Part shown: in pieces, positions 53,893-62,474 of the stretch | Layout: every line of letters starts with the position of its first letter | Numbering within the stretch: the first letter of the stretch is position 1 | DNA from: Nonomuraea candida | GTDB taxonomy: Bacteria > Actinomycetota > Actinomycetes > Streptosporangiales > Streptosporangiaceae | DNA length: 64,000 nt | Assembly (NCBI RefSeq): GCF_000725485.1 | Contig: NZ_JOAG01000004.1 | Coordinates: forward strand, 248,001-312,000 | Reading direction: 5' to 3' | Made by a program: the position numbers and the translations under genes | Notes under the pieces: generated by a model | Database searches by the model: none | What the model was told of the DNA's origin: nothing | What the model saw: the letters and a program-made list of their open reading frames with translations, nothing else

Positions 53893-55017
53893 ATGCGCGG
53901 AACCGTGCTGGGGCTGCCCGCGGTCGGGCTGGCGGTGCTGATGGCCGCCGGATGCGGCGGCAAGGTGCCGCCGCCCGACCAGGACAGGCTTCCGGTCAAG
54001 ATCGGCGCGATCATCTCGCAGACCGGCGTGTACGCCATGCTCGGCGACGACATGGAGACCGCCATGCGCCTCTATCTCGACGACCACGGCGACCGCCTGG
54101 GCGGCAGGCCCGCCGCGCTGGTGGTGGCCGACGACGCGGGCAACCCCGACCGGGGCGCGAAGGAGGTCAGGAGGCTCATCGACGACGAGGGCGTGGACGT
54201 GGTCACCGGCCTGATCGCCTCGCCCGTCGCCGTGGCCGTGGCCCGGGAGGCGGGCAGCACGCCGGTGGTGGTGGCCAACGCCGGCTCCGACGAGCTGCGC
54301 GGCCCCAGCGTCTTCCGCGTCTCCTACACCAACCACGACCACGGCCACGCCGCCGGCCGGTACGCCGCCGAGCGGTACGGCCGCCGGGGCGCGGTGCTCA
54401 TGGCCCCCGACTACTCGGCCGGCGTCGAGACCCTCGACGGGTTCGCCGACGGTTACGGCGCGGAGCCGGTCGCGCGCATCCTCACCCCGCACGGCGGCGT
54501 CACGGACCTGCGGCCGTACTTCGCGCGCATCCCGCCCGACGCCAGGCTCCTGTACGCCTTCTACGCGGGCGGCGAGGCCGTGGAGTTCGTCCGCGCCTTC
54601 CGGCAGCTCGGCTACGACCGCAGGATCGAGCTGCTGGCCGGCATGAACCTGACCGACGAAGACGTGCTGCGGGCCGTCGGAGCCGACGCCGAGGGCATCA
54701 CCAGCGTCGGCATGTACTCTCCCGCGCTGGACAACCCGGACAACGCCGCCTTCGTGGCCCGGTGGCGGGCCAGGACCGGCCGCGCCCCCTCGGCGGTCGC
54801 GCTGCAGAGCTGGGACGCCATGCGCCTCATCGACGCGGCGCTGGCCCGGCTGCCCCGCGCGGGCGGCGCGCTGACGCGGGCGCTGGGCGAGGTGGGCGAG
54901 CTGGCGGGCCCGCGCGGCCCGTTCCACCTGGACGCCACGCACAACCCGGTGCAGAACTGGTACGTCCGCAGGTACGACAATGGCGACAACAGAGTCATCG
55001 CCACCATCCCCCCATGA
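53893..55017 (+). CDS. Branched-chain amino acid-type ABC substrate-binding lipoprotein
   Basis: 374 residues. A lipobox LMAAGC (Cys21) leads to a Leu/Ile/Val-binding type I periplasmic fold (IGAIISQTGVYAMLGDDMET, GVDVVTGLIASPVAVAVARE, FRVSYTNHDHGHAAGRYAAE). Such proteins bind amino acids or aromatic compounds for uptake; kynurenine or anthranilate-like ligands would suit the operon. No permease or ATPase gene is adjacent, so it is an orphan binding protein. ATG 53893 has aaggga 9 bases upstream. The kynureninase ATG overlaps its stop (atga). Confidence 0.87.
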   Translation: MRGTVLGLPAVGLAVLMAAGCGGKVPPPDQDRLPVKIGAIISQTGVYAMLGDDMETAMRLYLDDHGDRLGGRPAALVVADDAGNPDRGAKEVRRLIDDEGVDVVTGLIASPVAVAVAREAGSTPVVVANAGSDELRGPSVFRVSYTNHDHGHAAGRYAAERYGRRGAVLMAPDYSAGVETLDGFADGYGAEPVARILTPHGGVTDLRPYFARIPPDARLLYAFYAGGEAVEFVRAFRQLGYDRRIELLAGMNLTDEDVLRAVGADAEGITSVGMYSPALDNPDNAAFVARWRARTGRAPSAVALQSWDAMRLIDAALARLPRAGGALTRALGEVGELAGPRGPFHLDATHNPVQNWYVRRYDNGDNRVIATIPP

Positions 55018-56225
55018 CGACAGGAGTGACGTTGGATCGCGACCAGTGCCTCGCCCTCGACGCCGAGGACCCGCTGCGGGAGTTCAGGGACGAGTTCGTG
55101 CTGCCCGAGGGCGTCGTCTACCTCGTCGGCAACTCGCTGGGCGCGCTGCCCCGCCACACCGCCGAGCGGGTGCGCAGGACGGTCGAGGACGAGTGGGGCA
55201 GGCAGCTCGTCGGCGGCTGGAACCACGCCGGCTGGTTCGACCAGCCGCTGACCGCCGGCGACCGGCTGGCCCCGCTGATCGGCGCGGGCCCCGGCCAGGT
55301 GGTGGTGGGCAACACGACCTCGATCGCGGTCTACCAGGCGGTGGCGGCGGCGCTGCGGCTGCGGCCGGAGCGCCGGGTGATCGTCTCCGACACCCGCAAC
55401 TTCCCCACCGATCACTACATGGTGCAGGGGCTGGCCGGGCTGCTCGGCGGATACGAGCTGCGCGACCTGTCCGAGGGGCGCTTCGACGACGCGGCCGTGG
55501 TGCTGCTGTCGGAGGTGGACTACCGGACCGGGGCCCGGCAGGACGTGCCCGCGGTCACCGCGGCGGCGCACGCGGCCGGGGCGCTCATCGTCTGGGACCT
55601 GTGCCACAGCGTGGGCGCCATGGAGGTGGACGTCTCGGGGGCCGACTTCGCGGTGGGATGCACGTACAAGTATCTGAACGCCGGGCCGGGCGCGCCCGCG
55701 TTCCTCTATGTCCACCCGCGCCACCAGGCCGCCGCCGAGAACGTGCTGTCCGGCTGGTACGGCCACGCCGAGCCGTTCGCGTTCGAGACCGGATACCGGC
55801 CGGCCGAGGGCGTGCGGCGGTTCGGGGTGAGCACCCCGCACGTGTTGTCGTTCGCGGCGCTGGAGGCGGCGCTGGACGTGTGGGAGCGGGTGCCGATGGA
55901 GCTGGTGCGGGCCAAGAGCGTGGCGCTGACCTCGCTCTTCATCGAGCTGGTCGGCGACCGGCTGGAGCTGGCCTCGCCCGCCGACCCCGAGCGGCGCGGC
56001 AGCCAGGTGAGCCTGCGTCACCCCGACGGCTATCCCGTGATGCGGGCGCTCATCGACCGGGGCGTGCACGGCGACTTCCGCGCCCCCGACATCCTCAGGT
56101 TCGGGTTCGCGCCGCTCTACATCGGCTACGCCGACGTGCACGACGCCGCCACGACCCTGCTGGAGGTGCTGGACAAGGAGCTGTGGCGGGAGGAGAAGTA
56201 CGCCACCCGCCTGGCGGTCACCTGA
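55014..56225 (+). CDS. kynU: Kynureninase
   Basis: 403 residues, fold-type I PLP enzyme. It splits kynurenine or 3-hydroxykynurenine to anthranilate or 3-hydroxyanthranilate plus alanine. The PLP lysine is in CTYKYLNAGPGAPAFLY, with the Asp loop WDLCHSVGAMEVD and VYLVGNSLGALP at the N-terminus. Length is standard. ATG 55014 overlaps the stop of the binding protein. It closes the operon and feeds its product to NbaC. Genes for tryptophan dioxygenase, formamidase and kynurenine 3-monooxygenase are absent from the window. Confidence 0.95.
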   Translation: MTTGVTLDRDQCLALDAEDPLREFRDEFVLPEGVVYLVGNSLGALPRHTAERVRRTVEDEWGRQLVGGWNHAGWFDQPLTAGDRLAPLIGAGPGQVVVGNTTSIAVYQAVAAALRLRPERRVIVSDTRNFPTDHYMVQGLAGLLGGYELRDLSEGRFDDAAVVLLSEVDYRTGARQDVPAVTAAAHAAGALIVWDLCHSVGAMEVDVSGADFAVGCTYKYLNAGPGAPAFLYVHPRHQAAAENVLSGWYGHAEPFAFETGYRPAEGVRRFGVSTPHVLSFAALEAALDVWERVPMELVRAKSVALTSLFIELVGDRLELASPADPERRGSQVSLRHPDGYPVMRALIDRGVHGDFRAPDILRFGFAPLYIGYADVHDAATTLLEVLDKELWREEKYATRLAVT

Positions 56226-56282
56226 CCCCCGGCCGTCACCCGACCCGGCGTCACCTGAGGTCGGCGTCACCTGACCCCGGCG

Positions 56283-56654
56283 TCATCTGAGGTCGAGCTC
56301 CTTGATCGCGCGTTTGGGTGCGATGGCGCGGTAGCTCTCCTCCACCCAGTCGACGAGCACCTCGGTCTCCGGCAGCTCCGACAGGAACGGCACGGTCACC
56401 CACCCCGCCTTGCCCAGGCCGTAGCCGCTCGGCGCGGCCCCCTCGACGGTCAGCGCGTGGCCGTGCGCCTCCGACAGCAGCTTCACGCCGAACGTCGGGT
56501 CCCACTTCTCGGTCTGCTCGTCGATGCCGAGGAAGAGGAAGACCTTCTTGTTGACCTTGATGACGGTCTCGCCCCAGGGATGGTCTTCGTGGGTCTCGGG
56601 CAGACCGAGCGCGAACGTGCGGAGCTCTTCCCTGACGTCCTGCCAATCGCTCAT
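56283..56654 (-). CDS. MmcQ/YjbR family protein
   Basis: 123 residues. DVREELRTFALGLPETHEDH continuing PWGETVIKVNKKVFLFLG is the YjbR fold signature; GYGLGKAGWVTVPF and WVEESYRAIAPKR are at the end. The family has a cystatin-like, possibly DNA-binding fold of unknown role. It is convergent with kynU across 57 bases of short repeats (gtcacctga/ggcgtcacctga). Confidence 0.87.
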   Translation of the reverse strand: MSDWQDVREELRTFALGLPETHEDHPWGETVIKVNKKVFLFLGIDEQTEKWDPTFGVKLLSEAHGHALTVEGAAPSGYGLGKAGWVTVPFLSELPETEVLVDWVEESYRAIAPKRAIKELDLR

Positions 56655-56664
56655 GTTTTCGACA

Positions 56665-57708
56665 TTAGCCTCTCCGGCGGAACTCTTCGAGCTTGCTCTC
56701 GATTCGATCCCTGATCCGCTCGCGCGCCTCCATCCGGGGCACGCCCGACATCAGCAGATTGTCGTAGTCGGTGTCGAGGTGCCGGATCGAGGCGATCACG
56801 GCGAGCGTGATGGCGTTCTCGTCGAGCGCCCTGGCCGCCGCCGTCCTGCCCACCCGGCCGCTGCCGCGCTGGGCCGAGTGCGCGGCGATCTCCTGGGCCC
56901 GCGGCTCGGGGCAGCCGGGGAACAGCCGGGCGATCTCGGCGGCCATCCTGGCCTGGAACTCGACGTCCTGCTCGGCCCGGCGCACGCGGTCGCGCTCGCG
57001 GCGGCGCAGGCGCACCTCCTCGTCGGCCAGGCAGCGCTCCTCGGCCGCCGCCAGCGCGGCCTCCTCCACCAGGAGTCCCTGGCGCTGGTAGACCTTGCGC
57101 CGCCGGTTGTAGCGCACCACCACGGCGGCCAGGCCGCTCTCCTGCTTGGCCCGGCGGCTGAGCGCCGCGTTGCCCGCCGGCAGGAAGACCAGGTGGTCCA
57201 TGTCGGCGCAGGTCAGGCAGTGCGGCCGATCGTCCTCCATGATCAGGTACGGGCCGGTGTCGCCGCAGGACGCGCACGTCCAGGCGTCCAGCGGAGCCAC
57301 GGCCACCAGGTCGGGGGCCTTGCTCTGCGCCTCGGTGAGCCGGCGCACCCGGGCCTCGCTGAGGTCGGGCGAGAGCCAGTGCACCCGGAACGGCTCCTGC
57401 CCGTGCGCGGCGGTGAAGCGCAGCTCGCGGCGGTCGCGGGTGCCGGCGACGTAGGGGGTCTCCACCGGCCGCAGCCCCTTGGCCCGCGCCCAGTCGGCCA
57501 GCAGGCCGGCCGTGGCGAGCAGGCGGTCCTCGTCCACCGCCGCCAGCTCGGCCAGCGTGGCCGCCCTGCCCTGCCGCCAGAGGTCGACGTGCCTGGTGTG
57601 CAGCCAGCGCAGGCCCGTCACCACGTCGAGGAACGTCACGTATTTGCGGTTGGCCAGCGCGATCTCGGCCGCCTCCGCGACCCGCCTGGCCAGGTTGGGC
57701 CTGCTCAC
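56665..57708 (-). CDS. DUF2293 domain protein
   Basis: 347 residues. The C-terminal 85 or so residues (VEFQARMAAEIARLFPGCPE to ITLAVIASIRHLDTDYDNLL, MEARERIRDRIESKLEEF) are DUF2293. The middle holds a zinc-ribbon-like CASCGDTGPYLIMEDDRPHC with CLTC after it, and a long Arg/Glu helix. GTG 57708 has ggaggg 6-7 bases upstream, so the start is sound. Function unknown. It begins next to, and divergent from, the FKBP-like gene. Confidence 0.85.
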   Translation of the reverse strand: MSRPNLARRVAEAAEIALANRKYVTFLDVVTGLRWLHTRHVDLWRQGRAATLAELAAVDEDRLLATAGLLADWARAKGLRPVETPYVAGTRDRRELRFTAAHGQEPFRVHWLSPDLSEARVRRLTEAQSKAPDLVAVAPLDAWTCASCGDTGPYLIMEDDRPHCLTCADMDHLVFLPAGNAALSRRAKQESGLAAVVVRYNRRRKVYQRQGLLVEEAALAAAEERCLADEEVRLRRRERDRVRRAEQDVEFQARMAAEIARLFPGCPEPRAQEIAAHSAQRGSGRVGRTAAARALDENAITLAVIASIRHLDTDYDNLLMSGVPRMEARERIRDRIESKLEEFRRRG

Positions 57709-57874
57709 CGGGCGCCCTCCGCCGGCCCCGCGACCCGGGCCGGGTGTCCGATCGTCCGCTGCCGGATGGTTGACTCGCTCACCCGTCAAGTTTGTCGTGA
57801 GATGGCGCGGCCCGAAGCTTTCCTTGGGGCACTTGCGGCAAGTAACTCCTCTGGATCTGGCCCTGGAGGAAATC

Positions 57875-58678
57875 GTGCGTCTGTTCTGGCCTGCCCTCCT
57901 CATGCTCGCCACCTCGTGCGGGCTGACGGAGGAGGGCACGCAACCTGTCGTGTCGGGTAGGTTCGGCACCAAACCGGTCGTCACCATTCCCCAGGGCCAG
58001 CCGGGGCGCACGCCGCGGATCACGGTGCTGTCGCTGGGCAGCGGGAGGCGGACGGTCCCCGGCGACGTGGTGCTCGCCGACGTGGACATCCGGCGCTGGT
58101 CCGGCAACCGGCCCTACCTGAGCACCTACGACGGCCACCAGCCCGCCAGCGTGGTCTTCGACGGCAGGCAGGTGTCGGAGACCTGGCGGCAGTCGCTCAT
58201 CGGGCGGCCGGCCGGCAGTCGCGTCATGCTGGTCAGCCCGGCGGGCGAGGCCATGGGGCCCAACGTGCCGCTGACCGGCCTGTCGCCCGCCGACACGCTG
58301 GTGCTCGTCTTCGACATCCTGGGCGGCTACCCGCCCGACGCCCGGCTCGTCGGCCGCACGCTGCCGGTCGTGCCCGCCGACCTGACGCCCGCCGCGCCGC
58401 CGCGCACGCTCATCGACGGCTCGGGCCGGGAGGTGGCGCCGGGCTCGAAGGTGGTCATCCAGTACGTGGCCGCGTCCTGGCCGTCGCGGACTGTCGTGGA
58501 CTCGTCGTACCGGCGGGGCGGGCCGAGCGCGTTCACGCTGCGCGAGGGGGCGGTGCCGGCGGCCTGGATCGGCGCGCTCACCGGGCAGCGGGTCGGCAGC
58601 AGGGTGGCCGTGCCGTCGCAGGGGGAACAGCCCCTGATCTACGTCATCGACATCCTCGACACCATCACCCACGCATAG
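57875..58678 (+). CDS. FKBP-type peptidyl-prolyl isomerase lipoprotein
   Basis: 267 residues. A signal peptide with lipobox LATSC (Cys15) leads to two FKBP-like halves: VVLADVDIRRWSGNRPYLS ... GRPAGSRVMLVSPAG, and VVIQYVAASWPSRTVVDSSY ... LTGQRVGSRVAVPSQGE. The second ends LIYVIDILDTITHA, a typical FKBP C-terminus. It should help fold exported proteins. GTG 57875 has ggagg about 6 bases upstream. Convergent with the NERD-kinase gene. Confidence 0.87.
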   Translation: MRLFWPALLMLATSCGLTEEGTQPVVSGRFGTKPVVTIPQGQPGRTPRITVLSLGSGRRTVPGDVVLADVDIRRWSGNRPYLSTYDGHQPASVVFDGRQVSETWRQSLIGRPAGSRVMLVSPAGEAMGPNVPLTGLSPADTLVLVFDILGGYPPDARLVGRTLPVVPADLTPAAPPRTLIDGSGREVAPGSKVVIQYVAASWPSRTVVDSSYRRGGPSAFTLREGAVPAAWIGALTGQRVGSRVAVPSQGEQPLIYVIDILDTITHA

Positions 58679-58723
58679 CCCGGGCGGCCCCGCGCGGGAC
58701 GGCCGCTCGGCGGCGGCGACGGG

Positions 58724-60085
58724 TCACGGCCGGGAGACGATGCGGCGTACGAGGCGCTTGAGCTTGGACTCCTGGGACGGGTGGCGCGCGACCGGCGCGG
58801 ACTCCAGCGCCGCCAGCGCCTCGGCGGCCGTGGGCCGCTTGGCCGGGGAGTGGTCGAGCATGCGCCGCACCACCTCGGGCACGTCGGGCCCCTGGGCGTC
58901 GCCGCTCGTCGGGAGGTGGCCGGTCAGGAGCTGGAAGGCGATCGCGCCGGCCGCGTAGACGTCGGAGGCGGTGGTCATGCGGTCGGGCCGCTCCTGGCAC
59001 TCCGGCGCCACGTAGTGGGCGTCGAGCACGTTGCCCAGCTCGTGGGCCACGGTGTAGTTGCGGGGCCCCGGCTTGGCGTAGTCGAACCCCGTCAGCACCG
59101 CGTGCCCGTCGTCGGTGACCAGCACGGAGGCCGGGGTGAGCGCCCGGTGCACCACGCCGTTGGCGTGCGCGTGCGCCAGCCCGCGCAGCAGGTCCTGGAT
59201 CACGCCGAGGGGGGCGCCCTTGCCCAGCGCCAGGTGCAGCGCCTCGCCGTGCACGTCGTCGAGGACCAGCACGAAGCGGCTCTCGTCGTCGATGGCGAAG
59301 AAGTCGCGCGAGCGCACCACGCACGGATGGGGCGGGATGCGGGCGAGCGTCTGGTAGGCGTTGGCGATGCGCTGCCGCTCGGCCGCCCGCGCCTCGTGGT
59401 CGGCCAGCGGGTCGGCCTGGTAGACGCGCAGCAGCACGGTCTCGCTGCCCGGCAGCGTGGCGTTGAACGCGCGGTATTCGGTGACCTTGGTGTCGCCGCC
59501 GAGTTGCTCCTCGACCTCCCAGTTGCCGAACCTGGGCGGGGCCGTGCTGCGCCGCACGGTCTGGTTGAGCGCGTCGAGGATCGCCGTGAGGTACGGCCTG
59601 ACGTCGGGGCTGCACCCGCGCCTGACCCGGGAGACGTCGCTCAGCGTGGCCACCAGGCGGGGCAGGTCGGTGACGTTGACCGCGTCGCGCCCGGCCGGGT
59701 CGACCAGCTCCGCGTCGGGCGAGGTGAGCACGACCAGGCTGTCGACGTAGACGCGTTCGAGCTGGGTGGCCCGGGACACCAGCAGGCCCTTGAGCGCCTT
59801 GGCCGTGCCGCGCAGCTTGGCCACCGGGGACCCGAACGCCTCCCTGCGCGGCGGGAACCAGCGGGTGCCGGACACCTCGATGCGCCCGCGGGTGCCCTTG
59901 ACGTCGACCACCACGAGGGAGTGGCCGGTCAGCACGATCAGGTCGACCTCGAAGACGTCGTGGCCGCGCGGGACCTCGATGTTGTGCAGCAGCAGCCAGT
60001 CGGCGGGACCGTGGTCGCGCAGATATGCGATCACGCGCCGCTCGGCGTCGTTGACCGGACGTCCTCCGCCGACGATCTCTGCCAT
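58724..60085 (-). CDS. NERD nuclease-like domain fused to a degenerate protein kinase
   Basis: 453 residues. The N-terminal NERD domain spans about 20-170 (NDAERRVIAYLRDHGPADWL; FEVDLIVLTGHSLVVVDVKGTRG), a PD-(D/E)XK-like fold. A protein kinase domain follows (about 200-430). Key catalytic positions are altered: the VAIK lysine is Arg (VLLRVYQ), HRD is HRA (GVVHRALTPASVL) and DFG is GFD (LTGFDYAK). It is probably a pseudokinase. NERD-kinase fusions recall PglW of phage defence, but no pgl/BREX gene is near. ATG 60085 is used. Confidence 0.85.
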   Translation of the reverse strand: MAEIVGGGRPVNDAERRVIAYLRDHGPADWLLLHNIEVPRGHDVFEVDLIVLTGHSLVVVDVKGTRGRIEVSGTRWFPPRREAFGSPVAKLRGTAKALKGLLVSRATQLERVYVDSLVVLTSPDAELVDPAGRDAVNVTDLPRLVATLSDVSRVRRGCSPDVRPYLTAILDALNQTVRRSTAPPRFGNWEVEEQLGGDTKVTEYRAFNATLPGSETVLLRVYQADPLADHEARAAERQRIANAYQTLARIPPHPCVVRSRDFFAIDDESRFVLVLDDVHGEALHLALGKGAPLGVIQDLLRGLAHAHANGVVHRALTPASVLVTDDGHAVLTGFDYAKPGPRNYTVAHELGNVLDAHYVAPECQERPDRMTTASDVYAAGAIAFQLLTGHLPTSGDAQGPDVPEVVRRMLDHSPAKRPTAAEALAALESAPVARHPSQESKLKRLVRRIVSRP

Positions 60086-60112
60086 GTGGCCTATCCTCGC
60101 ACGGTATTGAGT

Positions 60113-60147
60113 TGACAATATGCTGTCTAAATGACAAGATACTGTCA
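60113..60147. promoter_or_regulatory. Two tandem TGACA-N6-TGTCW operators
   Basis: tgaca-atatgc-tgtct (60113-60128) and tgaca-agatac-tgtca (60132-60147) lie 19 bp apart between divergent genes; the second reaches the DJ-1 start codon. The second gene of that operon is a MarR protein. Confidence 0.65.
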
Positions 60148-60764
60148 TGACGAAGACCGTTCACCACGCCGTTTACGACACCCTCGCCGACTGGGAGACC
60201 GGTCACGCGACCGCCCACCTCCGCAACGGGCACTACCACCGCGAGCCCGGAGGCTACGAGATCGTCACCGTCGGCCTGACCACCGACCCGATCGTCACCA
60301 TGGGCGGGCTGCGCATCACCCCCGACCTCGCGCTCGCCGACCTCTCGCCGGCCGACAGCGCGCTGCTCATCCTGCCGGGCGCCGACCTGTGGGACGCGGG
60401 GGAGACGCTGGCGCCGTTCGCGCGCAAGGCCGGCGAGTTCCTCGACGCGGGGGTGCCGGTCGCGGCCATCTGCGGCGCCACGGCGGGGCTGGCCAGGGAG
60501 GGGCTGCTCGACGAGCGCGACCACACCGGCGCGGTCGCGCAGTATCTGGCCGCGCAGGAGGGATACGCGGGCGGCGCGCGCTACCTCGACCGGGACGCGG
60601 TGCTCGACCGCGACCTCATCACGGCCGGCCCGACCGAGCCGGTGGCGTTCGCCAGGGAGATCTTCCGGCGGCTCGACGTCTTCACGCCCGAGGTGCTCGA
60701 CGCCTGGTTCCGGCTGTTCGCCAGGAGCGACGCCTCCGCCTTCGAGGTGCTGATGGCGGCATGA
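60147..60764 (+). CDS. DJ-1/PfpI family protein
   Basis: 205 residues, glutamine-amidotransferase-like fold. LLILPGADLWDAGETLAPFA and the nucleophile elbow VPVAAICGATAGLAREGL (Cys) are present. DJ-1/PfpI proteins are glyoxalase-, chaperone- or protease-like; none can be assigned. ATG 60147 overlaps the second operator. The MarR gene overlaps its stop by atga, so the pair is one operon, repressed by the MarR product in the likeliest case. Confidence 0.85.
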   Translation: MTKTVHHAVYDTLADWETGHATAHLRNGHYHREPGGYEIVTVGLTTDPIVTMGGLRITPDLALADLSPADSALLILPGADLWDAGETLAPFARKAGEFLDAGVPVAAICGATAGLAREGLLDERDHTGAVAQYLAAQEGYAGGARYLDRDAVLDRDLITAGPTEPVAFAREIFRRLDVFTPEVLDAWFRLFARSDASAFEVLMAA

Positions 60765-61207
60765 GCGACAGCGCCGAGCTGCTGTCGGGCTTGGCCCTGG
60801 GCGCCTTCCGGCTCAACGGGCAGTTCCTCCAGGTCGCGGAGGGGCTGGCCCGGCCGGTGGGCATGACGGCCGCGTGGTGGCAGGTGCTCGGGGCCGTCCT
60901 GCGCGAGCCCCTGCCCGTCGCCGGCGTCGCGCGGGCCATGGGGATGACCCGCCAGGGGGTGCAGCGCGTCGCCGATCTGCTGGTGGAGCGGGGGCTGGCC
61001 GAATACCGGCCCAACCCGGCGCACCGGCGCGCCAAGCTGCTGGCGCCCACGACGGCCGGAAGGGAGGCGATCGCCGCGATCGTCCCCGCCCACCAGGCGT
61101 TCGCGGACCGGCTGGTGGGGGAGCTGGGGGCGGAGGAGGCCCGGCGGTGCCTGGAGGCGATCCAGCGCCTCACCACGGCCCTCGACCGCCTCACCGACCC
61201 CCGATAA
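60761..61207 (+). CDS. MarR family transcriptional regulator
   Basis: 148 residues. The winged helix is VAGVARAMGMTRQGVQRVADLLVERGLAEYR followed by HRRAKLLAPT, framed by long dimer helices. ATG 60761 overlaps the DJ-1 stop (atga), so its expression follows from the same promoter that carries two TGACA-N6-TGTCW dyads. It should autoregulate and may also control the divergent NERD-kinase gene. Ligand unknown. Confidence 0.87.
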   Translation: MSDSAELLSGLALGAFRLNGQFLQVAEGLARPVGMTAAWWQVLGAVLREPLPVAGVARAMGMTRQGVQRVADLLVERGLAEYRPNPAHRRAKLLAPTTAGREAIAAIVPAHQAFADRLVGELGAEEARRCLEAIQRLTTALDRLTDPR

Positions 61208-61268
61208 CCCCTCCTCCTTCACCTCCACTCCCACCTCCACCTCGGACCACCACCTCCACGCTGGGCCC

Positions 61269-61348
61269 ACCTCCGCCTTCATCCACCTCCGCCTTCACCC
61301 ACCTCCGCCTTCACCCACCTCCGCCTTCACCCACCTCCGCCTTCACCC
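61269..61348. repeat. Five 16-bp tandem repeats
   Basis: acctccgccttcaccc repeats five times (61269, 61285, 61301, 61317, 61333; first copy atcc instead of accc). It lies in a pyrimidine-rich stretch at 61210-61450 with no gene. Confidence 0.9.
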
Positions 61349-61755
61349 ACCTCCGCGCCTCCGCCCTCCACGCGTCCGCCTCCACTCACCTGCGTCCGCT
61401 CCCGCCCTCAGCCCTCAGCCCTCAGCCCTCCCGCCTCCCGGCGGCCAGGGCGCGGGCGGGGGCGTTTTTCGTTGTTCTGACGCCGGGCGTGTCACGGGGC
61501 TCGGCGCGGTCGCCGGGGCCGGGAGAGGCCGCCGGCCGTGGCGCCGGGGCCGGGCGGGCAGGCGAGGTAAACACACCGGCACAAGAAGAATTCTCCAAGA
61601 GTGGGTCGATCGTTGTCCAAAGAGCGGTGAACGATTACCCGGGTAATGTCTCCCCAGGTCAGAACACCTGTTGAATGCAGGTCACGCGAAGTCTTGTACG
61701 GCGCGGTGTCGCGGCGGTCGCGGAAAACCCGACGCCAAAAAATAGAGGCGGCACT
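61349..61755. other. Gene-free stretch upstream of the peptide locus
   Basis: Pyrimidine-rich repeats, then an ordinary GC-rich spacer. A less GC-rich section at 61560-61750 contains the upstream region of the first peptide gene. No gene supported. Confidence 0.5.
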
Positions 61756-61790
61756 TTGACCTAGCCAAGGTCTTCCCGAGTTGCGGTTTT
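61756..61790 (+). promoter_or_regulatory. Promoter-like box of peptide gene 1
   Basis: TTGACC at 61756-61761, 132 bases before the ATG; the same box and near-identical distance occur for peptide genes 2 and 3. A ttgcgg box is about 18-19 bases downstream. Confidence 0.6.
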
Positions 61791-61887
61791 CGTGACTTAC
61801 CGTGAGGGTTATTCGCGGCACCTCACAGCCCTGCACGAACGACTAAGGCGCCGGAATTCCCGGGCCGCTCCACGGAGGAAAGCAAAC

Positions 61888-62118
61888 ATGATCCGTCGTA
61901 TTCTGGCCGGTGCCGCTATCGCGGCCGCCGCCTTCGGGTTCTCCGCGTCCGCCGCGTCCGCCGACGTCGGCCTGAACCACTCGCTCAACGACGCCGAGAT
62001 CGAGATCATCAACATCCTCGACGAGGTCAACCTCTCGCTGCTGAACAACAACCAGCCGACCGTGGGCGACCACAACAAGGAGACCAAGATCGAGAACGCC
62101 GAGACTCGGGCCGAGTAG
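61888..62118 (+). CDS. Small secreted acidic peptide, family copy 1
   Basis: 76 residues. A Sec signal peptide (MIRRILAGAAIAAAAFGFSA, then SAASA, cleavage after Ala25) leads to a 51-residue mature peptide with no cysteine: DVGLNHSLNDAEIEIINILD, EVNLSLLNNNQPTVGDHNKE, then TKIENAETRAE. It is acidic and the first half is a hydrophobic helix-like heptad. Genes 2 and 3 encode the same ends with changes between. cggagga lies 11 bases before ATG 61888. I recognise no family. It may be a structural surface or signalling peptide. Confidence 0.8.
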   Translation: MIRRILAGAAIAAAAFGFSASAASADVGLNHSLNDAEIEIINILDEVNLSLLNNNQPTVGDHNKETKIENAETRAE

Positions 62119-62342
62119 ATCCGGGGCCGGCCAGGGCGGAAGGGCGTGACGGCCGCGCGCCGGAGCAGGGCCGGCGGCCCGGCGTCCTTCCCGCCCGCGA
62201 TATGCGAAAGAGCCGGCGGCGGGGATCCGCGAGGTTCATGGAAAGTTTCAGGCGCCATCGATGTGCCAGGTCCGGAGCCGTGCTATACGGAAGCGGGTTT
62301 CCTGCCCTCGAAAACCTGACACCAAAGAATCGAGGCGTCTTC

Positions 62343-62378
62343 TTGACCTCCATGAGGCCTTTTCGGGTTGCAGGCTCC
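62343..62378 (+). promoter_or_regulatory. Promoter-like box of peptide gene 2
   Basis: TTGACC at 62343-62348, again 132 bases before the ATG, and followed by cctccatgagg that recurs in copy 3. Confidence 0.6.
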
Positions 62379-62474
62379 GCCGCCTGCCGCAATTGTTATC
62401 TGCGGCACCTCACAGCCCTGCACGAACGACTATGGCGCCGGGAATTCCGCGCCGATCCATGGAGGAAAGCAAAC

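Noticed and set aside
58724..60085. BREX or Pgl phage-defence island
   Set aside because: Only a NERD-pseudokinase is present; no pglX, pglZ, brxC or methyltransferase gene with it.
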